Shown here: positions 8,495 through 17,008 of the stretch, piece by piece | Layout: every line of letters starts with the position of its first letter | How positions within the stretch are numbered: position 1 is the first letter of the stretch | Assembly: GCA_018064475.1 (NCBI GenBank) | Contig: JAGHVD010000002.1 | Span: 1 to 56,650 of the forward strand | Length of the DNA: 56,650 nt | Source: Candidatus Scatonaster coprocaballi | GTDB taxonomy: Bacteria > Bacillota > Clostridia > Saccharofermentanales > Saccharofermentanaceae | Direction of reading: 5' to 3' | Position numbers and translations under genes: made by a program | The notes under the pieces: model-generated | The model's input: only the letters and a program-made list of their open reading frames with translations | The model's database searches: none | What the model was told of the DNA's origin: nothing

Positions 8495-10120
8495 ATGCAG
8501 AATATGTCTTTGACGCGTGATTCACTTTCTGAGAAACAATGGTGGGCCGATCGGAAGATTGCCCTGCCACAGTATGATTTAGACGAAGTATCTGCCCGCA
8601 CCGCGAAATCGCCAACCTGGCTGCATTTCGGCGCGGGTAATATTTTCCGTGGATTTGTCGCGAGACTTCAACAAGATCTCCTGAATCAGGGTCTGGCCGA
8701 CACCGGCATCATTGCCGCCGATACTTTCGACTATGAGATCATCGACCGCATCTATCGCCCATATGACAATCTGACCTTGATGGCCGATCTTCGCGCAGAC
8801 GGTCAGGTCGGCTATGAAGTGATCGCGAGCATTACCGAGGCAAGGAAAGCCGATCCGAATCAGCCGGATGAGATGGCACGTCTGGAAGAGATCGTGTCCT
8901 CCCCGTCCCTTCAGATGATCAGCTTCACCATTACTGAGAAGGGCTATGCACTTCAGGATATGCAGGGCAATCTTCTCCCTATCGTTGTACAGGATATGCA
9001 GACCGGCCCTTCCTCTGTCCACCACGCCATGAGCGTAGTCTGCGCATTAATGTGGGCACGTTTCCAGAATGGTGCAGCACCACTGGCTCTGGCCTCCATG
9101 GACAACTGTAGTCATAACGGTCAGAAACTTCAGGACAGTATCCTCTCGATTGCAGAAGCTTGGGAGAAGAATGGATTCGTTACTTCTGACTTCCTCGCTT
9201 ACCTGAAGGATCCGAAGCAGGTAGCCTTCCCGTGGAGCATGATCGATAAGATCACCCCGCGTCCGGACGCATCTGTCGAGGCGATGATCGCAAAGATGGG
9301 CGTACAGGAGATGAGTCCTTTTACCACTTCTAGAGGAACATTTATTGCACCGTTCGTCAATGCGGAAGTTCCGCAGTATCTGGTCATCGAGGATACCTTC
9401 CCGAATGGTCGCCCGCCGCTTGAGAAAGCAGGCGTCTACATGACCGACCGTGACACCGTCAACGCTTCCGAGCGTATGAAGGTAACGACCTGTCTGAATC
9501 CGCTTCACACCTCGCTGGCTGTATTTGGCTGTCTGCTTGGCTATACCCTCATTTCTGAGGAGATGAAGGATCCGGATCTGGTTGGGCTCATTACGAAGAT
9601 GGGATATGGCGAAGGCCTTCCTGTAGTGGACGACCCGAAGATCCTGAATCCGAAGGCTTTCATCGCAGAAGTCATTGAACAGCGCCTTCCAAATCCGTTC
9701 ATGCCGGATGCACCACAGCGAATCGCAACAGACACAAGTCTCAAGGTTCCGATCCGATTCGGTGAGACCATCAAGTCCTACATTGCTGATCCGAACTTGG
9801 ATGTGACCGCGCTGACTTACATTCCGTTGACCATCGCCGGTTGGTTCCGTTACCTGCTCGGTGTGGATGATAATGGAAATGAGATGTCGCTCAGCTCCGA
9901 CCCGCTCCTCTCTACTTTGCAGCAGGAATTGGCCGGTGTGAAGTTCGGAGAACCAAAGAGCGTCGAAGGACAGCTGAACGGGCTACTCGCCAACGTATCG
10001 CTGTTTGCTTCCGACTTAGTTGCCTGCGGTCTTGCACCGAAGATCGAGGGTATGCTATCTGAGATGTTAGTAGGTCCTGGAGCAGTCCGTGCAACCCTCC
10101 AGAAGTATGTAAATGTATAA
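8495..10120 (+). CDS. uxuB: D-fructuronate reductase (mannonate oxidoreductase)
   Basis: A 541-residue member of the mannitol dehydrogenase family, reducing D-fructuronate to D-mannonate with NADH. The Rossmann start HFGAGNIFRGF is near residue 45 and the C-terminal domain carries KVTTCLNPLHT, a typical catalytic-region motif with Lys and Asn. AGAAAGGAG precedes the ATG. Position directly after uxuA supports fructuronate rather than tagaturonate or mannitol as substrate. No clear terminator follows; the next 160 bases hold the regulator promoter. Confidence 0.93.
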   Translation: MQNMSLTRDSLSEKQWWADRKIALPQYDLDEVSARTAKSPTWLHFGAGNIFRGFVARLQQDLLNQGLADTGIIAADTFDYEIIDRIYRPYDNLTLMADLRADGQVGYEVIASITEARKADPNQPDEMARLEEIVSSPSLQMISFTITEKGYALQDMQGNLLPIVVQDMQTGPSSVHHAMSVVCALMWARFQNGAAPLALASMDNCSHNGQKLQDSILSIAEAWEKNGFVTSDFLAYLKDPKQVAFPWSMIDKITPRPDASVEAMIAKMGVQEMSPFTTSRGTFIAPFVNAEVPQYLVIEDTFPNGRPPLEKAGVYMTDRDTVNASERMKVTTCLNPLHTSLAVFGCLLGYTLISEEMKDPDLVGLITKMGYGEGLPVVDDPKILNPKAFIAEVIEQRLPNPFMPDAPQRIATDTSLKVPIRFGETIKSYIADPNLDVTALTYIPLTIAGWFRYLLGVDDNGNEMSLSSDPLLSTLQQELAGVKFGEPKSVEGQLNGLLANVSLFASDLVACGLAPKIEGMLSEMLVGPGAVRATLQKYVNV

Positions 10121-10187
10121 AAATCTTTGAGTTTTATATGTAAAAAGAATCGAAATCGAACAAGTAATTGCCGTTCTTCGGTAAAAT

Positions 10188-10219
10188 AACTTGTATGCAA
10201 GTTATCTATACTGTATATT
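10188..10219 (+). promoter_or_regulatory. Promoter and palindrome upstream of the GntR regulator gene
   Basis: AACTTG (10188-10193) and CAAGTT (10198-10203) form an inverted repeat around TATG. TTGTAT (10191-10196) as a weak -35, a 17-base spacer and TATATT (10214-10219) as -10 make a plausible promoter overlapping the repeat, compatible with autoregulation. Confidence 0.45.
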
Positions 10220-10289
10220 AATCGTATGTGCTTCATCAGATGCTACTTATGACTACATAAGAAACCAACAATGAATAGGAGATTTGACC

Positions 10290-10973
10290 ATGATTGTTCC
10301 AGCTAAGAACCCCAGTGAGACAAACCGTGAATACGCCTTTCGTGTAATTAGCGAAAACATCATCAGTCTGGAGATTGAACCAGGCAGCATGATCGGTGAG
10401 CAAGAGATCGCCACGATCCTTGGTCTTTCCCGTACACCTGTTCACGAAGCACTCCTAGAATTGAGTAAATCGAAGATCGTCGACATCCTTCCACAGAAGG
10501 GATGCTCGGTGTCCATGATCGATTCCGATCTCATCCGTGAAGCGCGTTTCCTTCGTATCACTGTAGAAGCTGCATTGGTGGAAGACGCCTGCGAATTGGC
10601 AACTGAAGCCGATCTTCAGGAATTGGAAGAGAACCTGCAACTTCAGGAATTCTACCTCAAGAAGGATCAGAGCAAGCTTCTGACTCTCGACAATGATTTC
10701 CACGAGATCATCTACCGCATCTGCAACAAGATGCAGTGCCACTACATGGTCAGCCTCATGAGCATGCACTTCGACCGTGTACGTAACCTCAGCCTTCGTT
10801 CCGTCAAAGATCTGAAGATCGTATCCGACCACCGTGCCATCTTCGATGCCATCAAGGCTAAGGATCCGGTAGCGGCTCGTGCAGCATTCCAGAAGCATAT
10901 GGCACGCTTCGATCTGGATTGGAACATTATCAGCCAAGAGTATAAGCAGTATATCTCCGATGGCAAGAACTAA
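10290..10973 (+). CDS. FadR-subfamily GntR transcriptional regulator
   Basis: A 227-residue regulator. The N-terminal winged helix is recognisable by EPGSMIGEQEIATILGLSRT and VHEALLELS (about residues 30-60); the C-terminal all-helical FCD ligand-binding domain has the metal-ligand pattern with LDNDFHEIIY around residue 135 and a His-rich segment with SDHRAIFDAI near residue 185. The ATG at 10290 is preferred over an upstream TTG at 10284 because AGGAG sits eight bases before it. Next to uxuAB it most likely senses a hexuronate intermediate and represses the uxu, importer and GH115 genes (inference). Confidence 0.88.
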   Translation: MIVPAKNPSETNREYAFRVISENIISLEIEPGSMIGEQEIATILGLSRTPVHEALLELSKSKIVDILPQKGCSVSMIDSDLIREARFLRITVEAALVEDACELATEADLQELEENLQLQEFYLKKDQSKLLTLDNDFHEIIYRICNKMQCHYMVSLMSMHFDRVRNLSLRSVKDLKIVSDHRAIFDAIKAKDPVAARAAFQKHMARFDLDWNIISQEYKQYISDGKN

Positions 10974-11006
10974 TTCCAATCTTTTATATCCGTTTTCGTC
11001 ATTTCT

Positions 11007-11034
11007 CACGCCTTCTGCCCAATCGGAAGGCGTG
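11007..11034 (+). promoter_or_regulatory. Hairpin covering the ribosome binding site of the FkbM gene
   Basis: CACGCCTTC (11007-11015) pairs with GAAGGCGTG (11026-11034), ending one base before the ATG at 11035. The only purine-rich ribosome-binding candidate, GGAAGG, is locked in the stem. No U-tract follows, so it looks more like translational control than a terminator of the preceding regulator gene. Confidence 0.5.
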
Positions 11035-12129
11035 ATGTCTATCTGGACATATTTGCAGCAAGCCGGACGCCCTGTCGTCCTCTACGGGACCGGCAACGGC
11101 GCGGACAAGATCCTCGACCGGTTAGCTGAACACGATATACCCGTCTCGGGTGTTTTTGCCAGTTCTGAATTCGTACGGGACCGTTCTTTCCGTGGATTCA
11201 AGGTGGAGACCTACGACACTTTACATACGCGATTTCCTAACATGATCGTCCTGGTCTGCTTCGGCACTTCCCGTCCTGAAGTACTTGGAAATATCGAGCG
11301 CATTGCCGCAGAATGTGAGGTATTCGCGCCAGATGTCCCTGTGTATGGCGACAATCTCTTCGACGACACGTTCTTCCTAGAACATGAAGCTGAGCTGAAT
11401 CAGGTGTACGCAGAATTAGAAGATGACCTCTCCCGCGCGACATTGAACCAGATCGTCCGCTACAAGTTATCCGGCGACTATCGTCTTCTGAGAAGCTGTG
11501 AACGCCCCCTCTCAGACCATATTGATCTACTCCAAGACAAGTTCGACCCTGACGGTTACTTCGTCGATCTCGGCGCGTACACCGGCGACACTGTCGAGTA
11601 TTATTCAAGTGCTTTTGCCAACGAAATATCGAAAGTCCTGGCCGTGGAACCGGACGGTCGAAATTTCCGGAAGCTCCAAGAAACTTCTCTGCGACTGACC
11701 ACACCTTCGCTCGCAATACGTTGTGTTCGTGCACTGATTTCGGATCGGGATGGCGTCGTTCACATTGATCGGAACAAGGGGCGTGGCGTGCATATTCAGG
11801 ACGTTCAAGCGAAGAAAGACGCCCCACAAGCTGCCTCTTCCGAAATCGGCGAAGAGATTACAGCCGCAAGCCTTGTCACACTGTTACAGGGCGAGAAAGC
11901 ATCGCTTATTAAGATGGATGTAGAAGGCGCTGAGCTTGCCGCAATTTCAGGTGGAGAAACGATCATCCAACATGACCGGCCGTCCCTGATCGTGTCCTGT
12001 TACCATCGGAATGAGGACCTATTTACCCTCCCCTTAAGGCTGAAAGAACTGGTACCGGAGTATAAGATCTACATGCGACATCACCCACATCTGCTTAGTT
12101 GGGACACTGAATATATACTTACCACGTAA
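11035..12129 (+). CDS. FkbM-family SAM-dependent methyltransferase
   Basis: A 364-residue protein. An N-terminal nucleotide-fold segment (VVLYGTGNGADKIL, about residues 15-30) precedes a methyltransferase domain whose SAM-binding motif I is YFVDLGAYTGDTVEYY near residue 175; the C-terminal FkbM signature IKMDVEGAEL is near residue 295. FkbM proteins O-methylate sugars or small molecules. The start at 11035 is chosen because the frame upstream runs through the end of the regulator gene and lacks family-like sequence. A role in methylating a surface glycan or 4-O-methyl-uronate chemistry is possible but not shown. Confidence 0.8.
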   Translation: MSIWTYLQQAGRPVVLYGTGNGADKILDRLAEHDIPVSGVFASSEFVRDRSFRGFKVETYDTLHTRFPNMIVLVCFGTSRPEVLGNIERIAAECEVFAPDVPVYGDNLFDDTFFLEHEAELNQVYAELEDDLSRATLNQIVRYKLSGDYRLLRSCERPLSDHIDLLQDKFDPDGYFVDLGAYTGDTVEYYSSAFANEISKVLAVEPDGRNFRKLQETSLRLTTPSLAIRCVRALISDRDGVVHIDRNKGRGVHIQDVQAKKDAPQAASSEIGEEITAASLVTLLQGEKASLIKMDVEGAELAAISGGETIIQHDRPSLIVSCYHRNEDLFTLPLRLKELVPEYKIYMRHHPHLLSWDTEYILTT

Positions 12130-12289
12130 CGTGTTGATTCACCTTCCGCCGATTCTTGCCGTGATCGCAGAAATATACTCGCTATTCTTCTTCGACAGAT
12201 ATTTTCTATGCGGCTTTTCTATTGTAATATATTGTTGATATTTAGGCCTATCACGTATGTCATAGGGAAAATGAGAAGGGGTATTTGAA

Positions 12290-13540
12290 ATGGCTAAGAC
12301 GTGTCCCGGCTGTGGCGGGATTATGGAGTATGATCCAAGTTTTGATTCATTAGTTTGTTCCACCTGTGGTAATATTATCGATCCGAGTACGCTACCTGAT
12401 TCGGATGATTTCTATCACTCAACCGACGGACCCGTCGACATTGAAGAAACACTACAAGAATTCGAAGAATTAACCAGTGAGATGTTCGACATGCACGTCT
12501 ATAAGTGCAGTCAGTGTGGTGGTGAGGTGCTGGTATCTGATACAGAAATCAGTACGAAGTGCGTATACTGTGGCGCAACTGCTGTTGTATTCTCACGAAT
12601 CACGCAGAATCAACGTCCGGACAAGATCGTTCCTTTTGCCGTAACGAAAGAAGAAGCCATCGAAAGCTTAGAGTCGAATCTGAAGTCCGGACTTCTCATT
12701 CCGAAGGCCTTCAAGAAGATTCCTCCGGAATGTGTTCGTGGTATCTATATTCCGTATTACACCTACGATGGAACGATCACCGATACACAGCATCACGAGT
12801 GGCGACTTCCAATGAATGACTCCTGCGTACTCGAGGGTACTGCAGAGTTTGAGAATCTGCTGGTAGAATGTTGTACCGCATTGGATGACCGCACGACCGC
12901 ATTATTGGAACCCTATAATCTCCAAGCAGCCGTAGATTTCGATACCTCATACTTGATGGGATTCTATTCTAACGTTCAGGATTCCAATGTGCGTGAAGGC
13001 CTTCGGAAGGCAGAGTTGAAAGCTCGTACCATTTTCCATGCACGAATGCGTGAACAGAGCCCGAAGCGACCATTCAAGCAGATTCATTCTCTGCCGACGA
13101 TCAATCTTCATCGAACCGCTTATGTATTGCTTCCCGCCTGGTTCATCACCATTAATTCGAAGGGAACACCGTATACCTTCCTGGTAAATGGTCAGACAGG
13201 CAAGACCTCCGGTACGGCCCCATGGAATCAGACCGCTTTTTTCGCCGGCATCATCGGTGCGTCTGCAGCCATCTGCGCAGGACTCACTGTCCTTCGCTCC
13301 ACGGTCGTCCATGATTATATATATGGCTTAAGCGCTTGGGATTTTGCTGAAAAATTAGAATTGGGGTCCATATCGTTCAATAACAAGTTGCGGATTCTCC
13401 TGACCGCACTCATCCTGCTGGCCATCCCACTATCTGTTTTTGCAATTAAACAATTACGTCGTCTCCTCGCGAAGCGTGTACGTGCCGGCTCCGCCGCTAC
13501 CCACTCCTTCTCCAGAAGAAGACAAGGAGGTGTGAAATAA
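12290..13540 (+). CDS. Zinc-ribbon membrane protein, unknown function
   Basis: A 416-residue protein beginning with a CxxC...CxxC zinc ribbon (CPGCGG and CSTCGN, residues 5-27), then a second one (CSQCGG and CVYCGA, about residues 73-102). A long soluble middle part includes HEWRLP and VLLPAWFI, and two membrane helices lie near residues 320-345 and 370-390, followed by a basic tail rich in Arg. AGAAGGGG precedes the ATG. It resembles hypothetical zinc-ribbon proteins common in Clostridia; no function is known to me. Its stop overlaps the start of the next gene by one base (TAATG), so both are translated together. Confidence 0.7.
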   Translation: MAKTCPGCGGIMEYDPSFDSLVCSTCGNIIDPSTLPDSDDFYHSTDGPVDIEETLQEFEELTSEMFDMHVYKCSQCGGEVLVSDTEISTKCVYCGATAVVFSRITQNQRPDKIVPFAVTKEEAIESLESNLKSGLLIPKAFKKIPPECVRGIYIPYYTYDGTITDTQHHEWRLPMNDSCVLEGTAEFENLLVECCTALDDRTTALLEPYNLQAAVDFDTSYLMGFYSNVQDSNVREGLRKAELKARTIFHARMREQSPKRPFKQIHSLPTINLHRTAYVLLPAWFITINSKGTPYTFLVNGQTGKTSGTAPWNQTAFFAGIIGASAAICAGLTVLRSTVVHDYIYGLSAWDFAEKLELGSISFNNKLRILLTALILLAIPLSVFAIKQLRRLLAKRVRAGSAATHSFSRRRQGGVK

Positions 13541-13860
13541 TGTCTATCTTCCCACAACCCTTATTTAGCTTGAACCCACCGCCGGATGCGCTCTTCTATG
13601 TCAGTGATGGAGACCAGAATGTAGCTTATCTATTTACGTTCTTTATACTGATTGCGCTCTGCGTGATTGTGATCAGTTGTGTCATCTTGCTCTTCGTTCA
13701 TATCGTGACAAAGTCCAATGACTTCGGCGACGAAGATACTACCGGCCTTCACAAAGGCAGTGAATCCACAAGACACATTGGCGCCGAGTTCGGCTCGGAT
13801 ATTGCTGTCAACAGTAGCCTCAGCATGAAGCATTTTAGTGTCAAAGACGTTACGAAGTAA
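13540..13860 (+). CDS. Small single-pass membrane protein coupled to the zinc-ribbon gene
   Basis: A 106-residue protein with one strong membrane helix (about residues 28-55) flanked by a Pro-rich N-terminus and a polar C-terminal half rich in Ser, His and Asp. No family recognised. The ATG overlaps the upstream stop by one base, a sign of translational coupling and of a functional partnership with the zinc-ribbon protein. Confidence 0.6.
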   Translation: MSIFPQPLFSLNPPPDALFYVSDGDQNVAYLFTFFILIALCVIVISCVILLFVHIVTKSNDFGDEDTTGLHKGSESTRHIGAEFGSDIAVNSSLSMKHFSVKDVTK

Positions 13861-13891
13861 CTAGTCATTCCAGATATATAACGTCTACGTA

Positions 13892-13930
13892 GTGAGTACG
13901 GTGTGCCTCAGAAAGGGCACGCGTACTCAC
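13892..13930 (+). terminator. Hairpin between convergent genes
   Basis: GTGAGTAC (13892-13899) pairs with GTACTCAC (13923-13930), and inside it GTGCC (13903-13907) pairs with GGCAC (13916-13920). On the plus strand TTTCTGCTTTCTTG follows. The hairpin includes the last codons of the convergent minus-strand dehydrogenase gene, so it probably ends the plus-strand pair. Confidence 0.65.
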
Positions 13931-14654
13931 TTTCTGCTTTCTTGACTGCATCTTCCAGCGTCATGCCGCAGAAATCCTGAGCAGGGAAATATCTTCCGGA
14001 TTTTCCATCGTTTACAAAAGCACCGACAACAATGCCTGGAATCGTCGATTCGGGACTATTCGGGGCAGAAGGTCCACCCAGATCCGTGCGACACCATCCT
14101 GGGTCTGCAAGGCTGATGATGACATCCGTTCCATTCACCTTCGAACCAAGATCCACCGTCACACGGTTCAATGCATACTTACTAGCAGAATAACCAGCCT
14201 GTTCCGGCTCATTCATGATGCCGCTGGATGTGTTTACGATTCGGCCGAATCCGCGAGATTGCATCTTCGGCAGGAAGTGGTAGCAGATCATCATCGGCGC
14301 GATCGTATTGATGCGAAGACTGATCTCATAGTCAGAGACCGGCGTCGTCAGGTAGTCCGTGCGATAGGCAATCTGGACACCCGCATTATTCAGTACGATG
14401 TCGACATCTACACCCAGTTCATCGATGGCCTGAAGCATCGCAGTCACCTGCTCTGGTTCAGACAGTTCCGCCGCCACACAGTGTACTTTCACACCAAGTT
14501 CACGTACCTGCGCCGCCACCTTCTCCAGATGCTCAACTGAACGACTGTGAAGAATCAGATTACATCCCTGCTTCGCAAGGAAAATCGCAGAAAGCGCACC
14601 GATTCCTCTCGATGCACCGGTAACTAAAGCCCACCTATTCTTTACATCCAACAT
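13908..14654 (-). CDS. Short-chain dehydrogenase/reductase
   Basis: A 248-residue classical SDR. Cofactor motif TGASRGIG (residues 12-19), structural NNAG near residue 92 and catalytic Ser plus YSASKYALN (YxxxK) near residues 145-160 are all present. The Asn-containing LNNAGVQ and Arg after the glycine motif are compatible with NADP(H). The ATG at 14654 has AAGAGGAGAG just upstream. Substrate unknown. It lies at the 3' end of the exopolysaccharide genes and could be co-transcribed with them, although its own function need not be related. Confidence 0.8.
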   Translation of the reverse strand: MLDVKNRWALVTGASRGIGALSAIFLAKQGCNLILHSRSVEHLEKVAAQVRELGVKVHCVAAELSEPEQVTAMLQAIDELGVDVDIVLNNAGVQIAYRTDYLTTPVSDYEISLRINTIAPMMICYHFLPKMQSRGFGRIVNTSSGIMNEPEQAGYSASKYALNRVTVDLGSKVNGTDVIISLADPGWCRTDLGGPSAPNSPESTIPGIVVGAFVNDGKSGRYFPAQDFCGMTLEDAVKKAESEYACPF

Positions 14655-14735
14655 CTTCTTCTCTCCTCTTCGCGAAAGACTGCGACCAAGGAATTGCGTA
14701 CACATAATAAGTTTTTTCCTGTGTCACGCACTTCA

Positions 14736-15851
14736 CTAATTCAACTTAAATATTTTGCAAAACTTGACGTTGATTCCTCTTTTTTTGTCCAAGGCCTCCC
14801 ACAATTTACTATATATGAAGCCCAACCCCCAAGATACAAAAAATACTATTATGATACCTAGAGGAATAGTATACACAGGATTGCTTTTTCCGCCATTTAC
14901 TTTAAACCAAACATTTGAGATGATATTCCAAACTCCAGCATGGAACAGATAAATGAGAAACGTGTCATTGGAAAGTCTCACTAACCGTTTGCTATTCATG
15001 CGAAGGAAAGAAAAACCGACAAAAATGAGAAGGGAGGCAATAATTACAATCGGGCTAAAGTTTCCGTTTAGACTGTATTTTTCATCCTTTTCAGCAATCA
15101 AATCAATCGTGTGATTGTATTGGATATAGGAAAGGAACAATAGAGCTAACATAGCGAATACTATACAGAGTATACCCTTGAAATTTCCTTTTTTGTGTGT
15201 CATACGAGTAATCTGATATCCGATCAGTACATACCCTATGTAACACACGACTTTTGAGATGCTCCAGTTTAGCAGAAAAGATGAGGTAAAACCGCTAGCC
15301 ATGGAAACACAGAATACTATCCAACTGAATATGGCGAATGTCTTCTCGCCGATGTCTTCTTTAATACGAAGAAGTACAGGAATGAATAGATAGACACCAA
15401 TCAAGGTGTAAAGATACCACATATGATAATACGGTGAACCTTTTATCAAAGATTTTACTGGATCGACATAAGCACGGTACGACTCCCCATTCAAGAATAT
15501 TCTTGCGGATACTACAGCAATGCGATAAAGAAAGTATAGTATCGAGAAAATAAAAGTGGGAATTCCTATGTTCACTAAAGTCTTTTTGTAGAAAAACTTG
15601 TAATCTTTGTTCTTCTCATTTGAGAGTAATAGAGCACCTGAAAGCATCATAAAGCAAGGTACTGCAAACCGTGTTAAGGTATTATACAGAGTAGTAGAAA
15701 TGATATGACACTTATACGGATCCTTTGTATCTGTATAAGCATCTTTGTACGGTGCACTTACATGAATTATGATGACAGCAATTGTACAAATGATACGCAG
15801 TAAGTCATAATTCGCTTGTCTATTCGTCAATTTCTTCGTAGTTTCTTGCAT
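14736..15851 (-). CDS. Acyltransferase-3 family membrane O-acyltransferase
   Basis: A 371-residue integral membrane protein with about ten hydrophobic segments. The family signature (Arg near the first helix and a His at its end: DLLRIICTIAV then IHVSAP) is at residues 20-40. Members such as OafA/WecH transfer acetyl or succinyl groups to sugar hydroxyls of surface polysaccharides. ATG at 15851 with GGGGGTG upstream. Last gene of the exopolysaccharide operon and clearly more AT-rich than its neighbours, as often seen for acquired surface-glycan genes. Confidence 0.85.
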   Translation of the reverse strand: MQETTKKLTNRQANYDLLRIICTIAVIIIHVSAPYKDAYTDTKDPYKCHIISTTLYNTLTRFAVPCFMMLSGALLLSNEKNKDYKFFYKKTLVNIGIPTFIFSILYFLYRIAVVSARIFLNGESYRAYVDPVKSLIKGSPYYHMWYLYTLIGVYLFIPVLLRIKEDIGEKTFAIFSWIVFCVSMASGFTSSFLLNWSISKVVCYIGYVLIGYQITRMTHKKGNFKGILCIVFAMLALLFLSYIQYNHTIDLIAEKDEKYSLNGNFSPIVIIASLLIFVGFSFLRMNSKRLVRLSNDTFLIYLFHAGVWNIISNVWFKVNGGKSNPVYTIPLGIIIVFFVSWGLGFIYSKLWEALDKKRGINVKFCKIFKLN

Positions 15852-15895
15852 TTTTTCACCCCCAAAAATCAATTTGTAATTTCATCCCTTTGTTC

Positions 15896-16984
15896 TCAAG
15901 ATAATTCTTCTATGAGGTCCACCCACTGCTGTTTAATTGTACTCTGACGGAACTGTTCAAGATTGGTATACGCGTGGTCAGACAGATTCTGTCGCATCTC
16001 TGGATGATCCATCAGGACTGAAATACGTGTCGCCATTTCTTCTATCTCATAAGGTTTCACGAGAATGCCATTCACGCCATCTTCGAGGATCTCTCTTGGT
16101 CCTGAGACAATGTCAAAGCTGACACAAGGAATCTTATAGGCCTTTGCTTCCAGAAGAACGAGTGGCACGCCTTCACGATAAGAGGGCAGTACATACATCG
16201 CAGCGTTCTGGTATACCGCACGCATATCACTACAGAATCCCTTCAGTCGGAGTTGTTGCCCAATGCCATTCTTCTCTACCATTTCACTGATTTCTTGAAG
16301 CATGGGGCCTTCTCCGTACACATCCCAATGCCAGTCCGGATGTTTCGGAAGAACCAAAGAAGCAGCTTGAACCATCATGTCAAAGCCCTTCTCCTTCGTG
16401 AACCGACCGGCTGTAACGATGGTCGTAGAATCGACAGGATACGTCCTGTTCTCGTCAATCAATGACTCGTCGACCCAGTTATATATGTATGTGAGTTTTT
16501 TTGCCTTCGTATTGAAGATCTTCTTGTAGTCATCTTCGCTTCGCTTCGTCAGTACAACCACTTTATTGCTGCATTTAGTGGCCAACTTACGCATCTTCGT
16601 AATATCTGCATCATCCAACTGATTCGCCAACGCACCGTGGTCACAGAACACTACCTTCGTTCTCGACAAGAAGCGCAATGGAGCGGTAATGAAGCCACAG
16701 AATGTAGCTTCCGAGAATGCAACCTTGATATGATTCTTCCGGAAGAATTTCCGTAACGGGCGAATCGCAGAGGTCATTTGTGTACGTAGTCTTCCGGTAG
16801 GAAGGTTGAGGAATTTGACCTCAATAGAAGGATCAAAATGTAGAGACGGATTTGCCTGATCACCATGTAGTGAGACTAGATACACTTTATATGTATCCGT
16901 CAGTTGATTCGCTAATCCTTCTACGACTTTCTCTACGCCACCTACAATGGTTAAATCGTATAGAATGAAACAGATGCTTCTCAC
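15896..16984 (-). CDS. GT4-family glycosyltransferase
   Basis: A 362-residue GT-B fold retaining glycosyltransferase (GT4, RfaB/PglA-like). The N-terminal acceptor domain has the loop TIVGGVEKVVEGLAN (residues 12-26). The donor domain shows GRFTKEKGFD near residue 190 and the E-x7-E motif YREGVPLVLLEAKA near residue 285. It starts with GTG at 16984, six bases after AGGAG. Expected to add a sugar to the lipid-linked repeat unit on the cytoplasmic side of the membrane. Confidence 0.9.
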   Translation of the reverse strand: MRSICFILYDLTIVGGVEKVVEGLANQLTDTYKVYLVSLHGDQANPSLHFDPSIEVKFLNLPTGRLRTQMTSAIRPLRKFFRKNHIKVAFSEATFCGFITAPLRFLSRTKVVFCDHGALANQLDDADITKMRKLATKCSNKVVVLTKRSEDDYKKIFNTKAKKLTYIYNWVDESLIDENRTYPVDSTTIVTAGRFTKEKGFDMMVQAASLVLPKHPDWHWDVYGEGPMLQEISEMVEKNGIGQQLRLKGFCSDMRAVYQNAAMYVLPSYREGVPLVLLEAKAYKIPCVSFDIVSGPREILEDGVNGILVKPYEIEEMATRISVLMDHPEMRQNLSDHAYTNLEQFRQSTIKQQWVDLIEELS

Positions 16985-17008
16985 AGTATTCTCCTGATGT
17001 TATTAGAT

